Shown piece by piece: positions 27,604-33,143 of a stretch of 33,143 nucleotides of DNA. The number at the start of each line of letters is the position of its first letter. Position 1 is the first letter of the stretch. Under the pieces are notes generated by a model. It was not told where the DNA came from, ran no database searches, and worked only from the letters and a program-made list of their open reading frames with translations. The translations under genes and the position numbers were made by a program. Source of the stretch: a bacterium (lineage in GTDB: Bacteria > Bacillota > Bacilli > Lactobacillales > Streptococcaceae); contig CAJNBV010000015.1 in assembly GCA_905221095.1 (NCBI GenBank), positions 1 through 33,143 on the forward strand, given 5' to 3'.

Positions 27604-29505
27604 TTACACCTGCTCTGACAATTCTTCCCACTCAAGCATGGCTTCTTCCTGACGGTGGCTGATTTTGTCCAGTTCAGCCTGCAATTCCATGAGTTTACCT
27701 GCATCGTTGGTTTCCAACATTTGCTCAGAAATGGCTTGGCTTTGACTTTCTAGCTCTTCAATTTCAGCTTCTAGACTTTCGATTTGTCGCATGAGTTTGC
27801 GAACTTCTTTTTGACTTTCTTTCTGGGCCTGATAGTCATTGACTGGACTTGCTTCCTTTGCTTGATTGCTTGTTGAAACCTCCTCTGCCAGACTCATTTC
27901 TACTTCTGCTTTCTTCTCAACATAGTAGTCGTAATCTCCAAGATAGAGAGTCGAACCATTTTCAGATAATTCTAAAACATGAGTTGCCACACGATTGATA
28001 AAGTAACGGTCGTGGCTGACAAAAAGCAAGGTTCCATCAAAGTCAATCAAAGCATTTTCCAACACTTCCTTGCTATCAATATCTAAGTGGTTGGTTGGCT
28101 CGTCAAGGATCAGGAAGTTGTTGTTTTCCATAGACAATTTAGCCAAAAGCAAACGAGCTTTCTCGCCACCTGACAGCATGCCAACTGATTTTTTGACATC
28201 ATCTCCTGAGAAAAGGAAGGCACCAAGACGATTGCGGATTTCAACTTCTGGTGTCAGTTTAAAATCATTCCAGAGTTCATCCAGAACCGTATTACTTGCT
28301 GTCAGCTTACTTTGGGTTTGGTCATAGTAACCCACCTCAACATTGGCCCCAAAGCGTTTTTCTCCCTTGATAAAAGGAATCTGCTCCACGATAGATTTGA
28401 TAAAGGTTGATTTTCCAATGCCATTTGGACCGACGATAGCGACAGCATTCATCTTACGAAGGTCTAAGTTGATAGGCTCTGACAATATTTCCCCATCATA
28501 GCCAATAGCCGCATTTTCAACAGTCAGGACAACATTACCTGACGTTTTTTCCGACTGGAAGGTCATATTGGCTGATTTCTTGCCAGCTTCAGGTTTGTCC
28601 AAACGCTCCATTTTTTCCAGTTGTTTGCGTCGAGATTGGGCACGTTTAGTCGTTGAAGCTCGGACTAGATTGCGATTGACAAAGTCTTCCAGAGCAACGA
28701 TCTCCTTCTGCTGCTTTTCATAGTTTTTTGCCTCAGTAGCTAGCTTTTGCTCCTTCAGCTCAACAAAGCGAGAATAATTGCCCACGTAACGATCCAAGGA
28801 ATGCTTGGTCAAATCCAGCGTAATCGTCGCAACCTTGTCCAAGAAATAACGGTCGTGGCTGACGATAATGAGGGCACCGCTATAGTTTACCAAGTAATTC
28901 TCTAGCCAGGCAATAGTTTCGATATCCAAGTGGTTGGTTGGCTCGTCCAAGACCAAGAGATTGGGCTTTTCAAGGAGCATTTTAGCCAGCGCTAGACGAG
29001 TATTTTGACCCCCTGAAAGCTCGGCAATTTTCATCTGCCACATAGACTCGTCAAACTTGAAACCATTCAAGATAGCTCGAATATCCGCTTCATAGGTAAA
29101 GCCGCCTGCTTGGCGGAAATTCTCAGATAAGCGATCGTAATCTGACATCAGTTTATCCAAATCCTCACCAGACTTTTCACCCATCTCCAACTCCATCTGA
29201 CGAAGTTGCTTCTCAGTCCGACGCAGGTCATCAAAGACATGAAGCATCTCATCGTAGATGGTATTTTCAGACTCAAAACGGCTATCTTGGGCTAGGTAAG
29301 ACAGAGAAATATCTTTTTTCTTATTGATTTCTCCACTAGTTGGCTCCTCTTCCCCAACCAAAATCTTCAAAAGAGTAGACTTACCTGCTCCATTTTTCCC
29401 AACAAGAGCAATCCTGTCTCGTTCATCAACCTGCAGGTTGATATTATCAAAAAGAACCTCTCCTGCAAAAGAACGTTCAATTTTATTAGCTTGTAAAATA
29501 ATCAT
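27604..29505 (-). CDS. ABC-F family ATPase (ribosome-associated type)
   Basis: This 633-residue protein has two ABC domains and no membrane segments. Walker A motifs are GKNGAGKST (36-44) and GPNGIGKST (359-367); signatures are LSGGQ (163-167) and LSGGE, with LDEPTNHLD in both. The linker (about 245-310) is basic and helical (P-site tRNA-interaction-motif region), and the C-terminus (about 555-633) is a coiled coil. It resembles housekeeping YdiF/Uup-like ABC-F factors that act on the ribosome. A resistance role is not indicated. It has no Shine-Dalgarno and is predicted leaderless. Confidence 0.93.
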   Translation of the reverse strand: MIILQANKIERSFAGEVLFDNINLQVDERDRIALVGKNGAGKSTLLKILVGEEEPTSGEINKKKDISLSYLAQDSRFESENTIYDEMLHVFDDLRRTEKQLRQMELEMGEKSGEDLDKLMSDYDRLSENFRQAGGFTYEADIRAILNGFKFDESMWQMKIAELSGGQNTRLALAKMLLEKPNLLVLDEPTNHLDIETIAWLENYLVNYSGALIIVSHDRYFLDKVATITLDLTKHSLDRYVGNYSRFVELKEQKLATEAKNYEKQQKEIVALEDFVNRNLVRASTTKRAQSRRKQLEKMERLDKPEAGKKSANMTFQSEKTSGNVVLTVENAAIGYDGEILSEPINLDLRKMNAVAIVGPNGIGKSTFIKSIVEQIPFIKGEKRFGANVEVGYYDQTQSKLTASNTVLDELWNDFKLTPEVEIRNRLGAFLFSGDDVKKSVGMLSGGEKARLLLAKLSMENNNFLILDEPTNHLDIDSKEVLENALIDFDGTLLFVSHDRYFINRVATHVLELSENGSTLYLGDYDYYVEKKAEVEMSLAEEVSTSNQAKEASPVNDYQAQKESQKEVRKLMRQIESLEAEIEELESQSQAISEQMLETNDAGKLMELQAELDKISHRQEEAMLEWEELSEQV

Positions 29506-29511
29506 ACAAGT

Positions 29512-29540
29512 AGTATAGCATGTTTCCCTAAGGCATTCAA
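29512..29540 (-). promoter_or_regulatory. ABC-F promoter placing the start on the ATG
   Basis: On the minus strand TTGAAT (29540-29535), a 17-bp spacer and TATACT (29517-29512) with extended TG. Seven bases further is A29505 of the ATG. Confidence 0.75.
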
Positions 29541-29666
29541 GATAATGGTAAGTATTAACCCAAATATCCTAGAAAAATCTGCTCTGCTTATTCTCAGTAT
29601 TCAAAAATATTTGGATTAGAAACTCTATTTATTTTGCAAGATAGCTGATAAAACATTTTTACTCGT

Positions 29667-30602
29667 TTACAATAGCGCCTCAAACTCAGCCACAGTCATA
29701 CCCAACTGTTGACTGGCAACCTCAGATGGCAGCAGACCTTGACGGACTAGATTTGCTAACATCGCGAAACCACCTTCAACTTTCCCACGCTCTAGACCTT
29801 GTTCAATACCTTCTGCTCGTCCTCGTTCCAGTCCTTGTTCAATCCCTTCTGCTCTAGCTGTTTCCAAGGCATAGTCCTGTGCTAACAAAGCTTGTTCTTC
29901 ACGTCTGCGCTGTTCACTAAACATTTTCCTGTCCTCCTCGGACCAGCTTTTATAGTCCAGCAGTTGGTCTGCCTGGCTAATAGCTCGCTCGGGTTGCTGG
30001 GTAAAGGGTTTGTTACCGAAAAACTCTAACCACGGTTTGCGAATGCTATCTTTGCTGGTTTCTCTATATTTTTTTAATTCCAAGAATGCCATCTTGACCA
30101 GATGGTTTTCCTGTCCATTGTTGATAATGGTTAAAACCTCACCTGTCGTGTCCTCGCGCATGCTAAAACTGTGGAAAGCTAGATCATCTTGGAAATAATT
30201 ACTATCCACAATAGCTATTGCGTAAACAGGTGCGATGTGTTTGTAGCTCTGGTGAGTATTACCTTCCTGCTGGCGAATTTTTTCAAGATTTTGATTGACC
30301 TGACTGCACAGATAAGCCCACAGGCGATTGATGAAAAAATTCTGATGATGCACCTGAATCTCGATGATTACTTGAGTTCCATTATCTAACTCCGCCAAGA
30401 CGTCTATACTGGTATAGAAATCCTGCGCTGAGTAAGGAACGGAAGGCAAAACATGAATATTACTTCCCTCCAAAATGGTTACATTTTTGGCTGGCAAGTC
30501 CAACATATCGCGAATAAATTGACAAGTGATTTCTGGATTACTAAAAATCTTCTTAGCAACCAAATCGTTAGTTGGGCTGATGCCCGGATGTCTTAAAGTC
30601 AT
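29667..30602 (-). CDS. Rpn-family PD-(D/E)XK nuclease, copy A
   Basis: This 311-residue protein of the Rpn/PDDEXK transposase-like family has D67 (SIDVLAEL), then E81-x-Q83 (IIEIQVHH), with FINRLWAY following, as in that family's active site. Rpn proteins are DNA endonucleases that raise RecA-independent recombination and have been tied to phage defence. The C-terminus holds two 12-residue units (RAEGIEQGLERG) and a degenerate third, then a conserved tail. An extended -10 (TGGTATAAT, 30626-30618) precedes the AAGGAGG site so closely that the leader would be about 10 nt. It is nearly identical to copy B upstream. Confidence 0.88.
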   Translation of the reverse strand: MTLRHPGISPTNDLVAKKIFSNPEITCQFIRDMLDLPAKNVTILEGSNIHVLPSVPYSAQDFYTSIDVLAELDNGTQVIIEIQVHHQNFFINRLWAYLCSQVNQNLEKIRQQEGNTHQSYKHIAPVYAIAIVDSNYFQDDLAFHSFSMREDTTGEVLTIINNGQENHLVKMAFLELKKYRETSKDSIRKPWLEFFGNKPFTQQPERAISQADQLLDYKSWSEEDRKMFSEQRRREEQALLAQDYALETARAEGIEQGLERGRAEGIEQGLERGKVEGGFAMLANLVRQGLLPSEVASQQLGMTVAEFEALL

Positions 30603-30710
30603 CCTTTTCCTCCTTCTATTATACCATATTTTTAAATCTAATTTTGATAGATTCGATGGTTCTATCTATTTATTCGGAAAAGAAAGGAGAAAGTTCTAAC
30701 TTTCCTAACA

Positions 30711-30758
30711 AAAAAGATAGCCAATCTCTTTTACATCAAGAAATTTAGCTATCCTTTT
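30711..30758 (-). terminator. Terminator after Rpn copy B
   Basis: GATAGC (30716-30721) and GCTATC (30748-30753) are flanked by A5 and T5, with T-runs suitable for both strands. It separates the two copies. Confidence 0.6.
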
Positions 30759-30794
30759 TAATTGCTTTCATATCGTGTTATAGTTACAGATTTC

Positions 30795-31778
30795 TCACTT
30801 ATGTCTTTCTAACAAGGCCTCAAACTCAGCCACAGTCATATCCAACTGCTGACTTGCAACCTCAGGTGTTAGAAGACCTTGACGTACTAAATTTACTAAA
30901 CCTACTTTTAATCCCTCTTCGATACCCTCTGCACGTCCTCGTTCCAGTCCTTGTTCAATCCCCTCAGCTCGCCCACGCTCTAGACCTTGCTCTAAACCTT
31001 TTTCGATTCCTTGTTCAATCCCTTCTGCTCTAGCTGTTTCCAAGGCATAGTCCTGCGCTAACAAGGCTTGTTCTTCACGCCTGCGTTGTTCACTAAACAT
31101 TTTCCTGTCCTCCTCGGACCAGCTTTTATAGTCCAGCAGTTGATCTGCTTGACTGATGGCTCGCTCGGGTTGCTGGGTAAAGGGTTTATTCCCGAAAAAC
31201 TCCAACCATGGCTTGCGAACCTCGTCTTTGCTGGTTTCTCTATATTTTTTTAATTCCAAGAATGCCATCTTGACCAGATGGTTTTCCTGTCCATTACTGG
31301 TAATAGTTAAGACATCACCTGTCGTGTCATCGCGCATGCTAAAACTGTGGAAAGCTAGATCATCTTGGAAATAATTACTATCCACAATAGCTATTGCGTA
31401 AACAGGTGCGATGTGTTTGTAGCTCTGGTGAGTATCACCTTCTCGTTGACGAATTTTTTCAAGATTTTGATTGACCTGACTACATAGATAAGCCCACAAA
31501 CGATTAATGAAAAAATTCTGATGATGAACTTGTATTTCGATAATAACTTGAGTGCCATTATCCAACTCCGCCAAGACGTCTATGCTGGTATAGAAATCCT
31601 GAGCCGAGTAGGGTAGAGATGGCAAAACATGAATATTACTTCCCTCCAAAATGGTTACATTTTTGGCTGGCAAGTCCAGCATATCGCGAATAAATTGACA
31701 AGTGATTTCTGGATTGCTAAAAATCTTCTTAGCTACCAAATCATTGGTCGGGCTGATGCCCGGATGACGTACAGTCAT
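30795..31778 (-). CDS. Rpn-family PD-(D/E)XK nuclease, copy B
   Basis: ATG 31778 has an AAAGGAG site; the longer frame from 31805 starts inside the promoter. The 327-residue product is nearly identical to copy A over residues 1-230, with the same D67/E81/Q83 motif. It carries about four 12-residue units at the C-terminus and a diverged tail. The extended -10 TGCTATAAT (31802-31794) again leaves a leader of only about 10 nt. The upstream 50 bp is also shared with copy A, so the duplication included the promoter. Both copies look intact. Confidence 0.88.
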   Translation of the reverse strand: MTVRHPGISPTNDLVAKKIFSNPEITCQFIRDMLDLPAKNVTILEGSNIHVLPSLPYSAQDFYTSIDVLAELDNGTQVIIEIQVHHQNFFINRLWAYLCSQVNQNLEKIRQREGDTHQSYKHIAPVYAIAIVDSNYFQDDLAFHSFSMRDDTTGDVLTITSNGQENHLVKMAFLELKKYRETSKDEVRKPWLEFFGNKPFTQQPERAISQADQLLDYKSWSEEDRKMFSEQRRREEQALLAQDYALETARAEGIEQGIEKGLEQGLERGRAEGIEQGLERGRAEGIEEGLKVGLVNLVRQGLLTPEVASQQLDMTVAEFEALLERHK

Positions 31779-31802
31779 ATTTGCTCTCCTTTCATTATAG
31801 CA

Positions 31803-31985
31803 CATTTTTTAATCTAATTTACTAGATTTGATGCTTCTATCTATTTATTCGGAAAAAGAGTAGAAAAAACAAAAGAAATCTCAAACTTTATAGCAAAATG
31901 AAATAAACTCTGAACAAATAGGATAGTAAAGTCGAATCAATTTCTAGCAATGTTTTATAAGTTATAATGTTCTATTCTGAATTTA
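31803..31985. other. Upstream region of Rpn copy B
   Basis: Bases 31810-31858 are a near copy of 30636-30680 upstream of copy A (shared run TTCTATCTATTTATTCGGAAAA with small changes around it). The remainder is AT-rich with no recognised gene. Confidence 0.5.
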
Positions 31986-31994
31986 AGATAACAT

Positions 31995-32115
31995 ATAATT
32001 TAAAGAGACTGGGCCAAAACTCAACTTCCGGAGAAAATGAAGTAAATCTTCCCACAATAAAACGCATAGTCTCAAGTTTTTCAATACCTGATACTATGCG
32101 TTTTTCTGATTTGAG
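31995..32115. repeat. Probable dispersed streptococcal repeat with a long hairpin
   Basis: This intergenic block carries an inverted repeat, AAACGCATAGT (about 32059-32069) and ACTATGCGTTT (about 32092-32102), ending in a T-run. The block from ACTGGGCCAAAACT through CTTCCGGAGAAAATGA resembles a sequence I associate with intergenic repeats in mitis-group genomes, possibly a relic of an insertion sequence. A 61-residue minus frame across it is not convincing as a gene. The hairpin could end transcripts in either direction. Confidence 0.4.
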
Positions 32116-32140
32116 AGGCTTTTTTCTCAGCCTCTTCTTA
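32116..32140 (-). terminator. Possible terminator after the surface-protein gene
   Basis: GAGGC and GCCTC (about 32116-32142) enclose a T-rich loop about 40 bp after the stop codon. The U-tract on the minus strand is poor. Confidence 0.3.
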
Positions 32141-32179
32141 ATCTTAGCTTTTCTCAACCTGCTACAGTTGATAAAGAGC

Positions 32180-33143
32180 TTTATTTTTCATCTTCTTTCT
32201 TCTTGAAGAAACCTAGTCCTAGACCAGCTAACAAGGTCATGATACCAGCACTAGCTAAGCTAGCATTAGCTTCTGTACCTGTGTTTGGCAACTCTGCTTT
32301 ATCAGATGTTTTGGTAGATGTTGCACTGTCTACTGTCTTTTCTGATGTAGCTGTAGCCACTGCCTCACCTTTTTCTTCTGAAACTTTAGATGGTGCTGGG
32401 CTTGGAGTTTGGTCTGGACTTGGAGTTTGAGCTTTGCTTGGTTTCTCTGGGGTTGAAGTTGATGAAGAACTTGACGGAGTCGTTGAATGGCTAGTTGAGA
32501 TTGGTGAAGTTGGAGTTCCATTCGCTACTTTCTCAAATGTATGCGTTAAAATACCGTTTTCTAAACGACTAGATAACCACTTGTAGCCTGCAATTTCTCC
32601 AGCAACTTCTTTCTTACCAACTACTTTGTCCTTAAGCTCCTTACCTGCTGTATCTACCCATAGAGTTACTGGATGCTCTGGGTTTGCTGCTTCAATCGAT
32701 AAAGCGGCGTATACAAACGGCGTATAATCACTCGTTTTATGTTTGGATTGAGCTTGGACTTTTTCTTTATTGACAACTAACTCTCGTGGAATCGTTACAG
32801 TTCCTGTTTTCTTGTCTAATGTAACATTTTCAGGTTGTTTGTCTAAAGTCCATTCGCCACTAGATTGCTTGGTAAGAGTTAGAACTTCATTACCAGAGCC
32901 ATCACTCTTAGGATAAGTGATTTTGACCGTATCCGCGTCTTTCTTAGGTGCTTTGACCTCGATACTTGCTTTATTTGGTTCTTCAATAATAGCGATAGTC
33001 GGCGGAGCTACCTTAAGTTCTGGTTGGTCTTCTGTTCTAGATGGTTTTTCGGGTTTTGGAGTCTCCGGTGTTGCTCCTGGTTGTTCAGGTTTTGGAGTCT
33101 CTGGTGTTGCTCCTGGTTGTTCAGGTTTTGGAGTCTCTGGTGT
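32180..33143 (-). CDS. LPXTG cell-wall-anchored surface protein, C-terminal part (runs off window)
   Basis: The minus frame is open from the window edge to TAA at 32180-32182, giving the last 320 residues. From the 5' side there is a Pro-rich repeat (TPETPKPEQPGA, twice exactly and once degenerate) and a beta-rich segment of about 110 residues. Next is GYKWLSSRLENGILTHTFEKV-like text typical of streptococcal surface repeats, then a Ser/Thr/Pro stalk. It ends with the sortase signal LPNTG, a hydrophobic helix (MTLLAGLGLGFF) and the basic tail KKKEDEK. Sortase A should link it to peptidoglycan. The N-terminal functional domains are outside the window, so the ligand cannot be named. Confidence 0.92.
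33045..33143 (-). repeat. 36-bp tandem repeat in the surface-protein gene
   Basis: Units at 33143-33108 and 33107-33072 are identical; a third (33071 to about 33045) diverges after eight codons. Each encodes TPETPKPEQPGA. The array may continue past the edge, and copy number probably varies between strains. Confidence 0.9.

Noticed and set aside
31972..32157. 61-residue minus frame (basic N-terminus)
   Set aside because: It spans a hairpin-bearing intergenic repeat, has no ribosome-binding site and includes a terminator-like stem.

Overview
The window is low-GC Gram-positive DNA, most likely from a Streptococcus of the mitis group (S. pneumoniae, S. pseudopneumoniae, S. mitis or S. oralis). 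The grounds are a typical streptococcal enolase with the internal plasminogen-binding motif FYDKERKVY and a C-terminal Lys-Lys, a BOX repeat (boxA and boxC ends recognisable), gapN beginning with TTG, a glgBCDA operon, and an LPNTG-anchored surface protein. The species is inferred and no alignment was run.

Bases 1 to about 8,710 look like the integrase-proximal part of a phage-inducible chromosomal island (PICI, SaPI-like) inserted beside the 3' end of eno. It has a tyrosine integrase and a repressor on the + strand, and a divergent minus-strand early operon of small genes, an HTH/excisionase-like protein, a primase-like gene, an SF3 helicase Rep and an iteron-type origin directly 3' of rep. 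The far attachment site is beyond the left edge. The island carries an abortive-infection gene of the AbiF/Abi_2 (HEPN RNase) family. A promoter, an ~85-nt pseudoknot-forming RNA and an intrinsic terminator sit directly in front of it, and the terminator stem holds the Shine-Dalgarno of the abi gene. A second short RNA is predicted on the + strand inside the minus-strand operon.

Bases 8,733-12,412 hold eno, a divergent yueI-like gene (apparently leaderless), a glycerate kinase and a phosphoserine phosphatase. Bases 12,471-18,090 hold the glycogen operon glgB-glgC-glgD-glgA, with overlapping genes and a promoter followed by a near-consensus cre site (CcpA). Upstream lie gapN, a BOX element, an intracellular type I pullulanase (pulA), a diacylglycerol-kinase-like lipid kinase and ligA, so most of this block concerns glycogen storage, glycogen breakdown and lower glycolysis.

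Bases 25,480-29,505 encode an ABC-F ATPase, an Rgg-type regulator and an MFS transporter on the minus strand. Bases 29,667-31,778 are two nearly identical tandem Rpn-family (PD-(D/E)XK) nuclease genes that differ in the number of C-terminal 12-residue repeats. The right end (32,180-33,143) is the C-terminal part of a cell-wall-anchored protein with Pro-rich tandem repeats, running off the window. Three chromosomal genes (yueI-like, ligA, ABC-F) have an extended -10 exactly 7 nt before the ATG and no Shine-Dalgarno, which suggests leaderless mRNAs.
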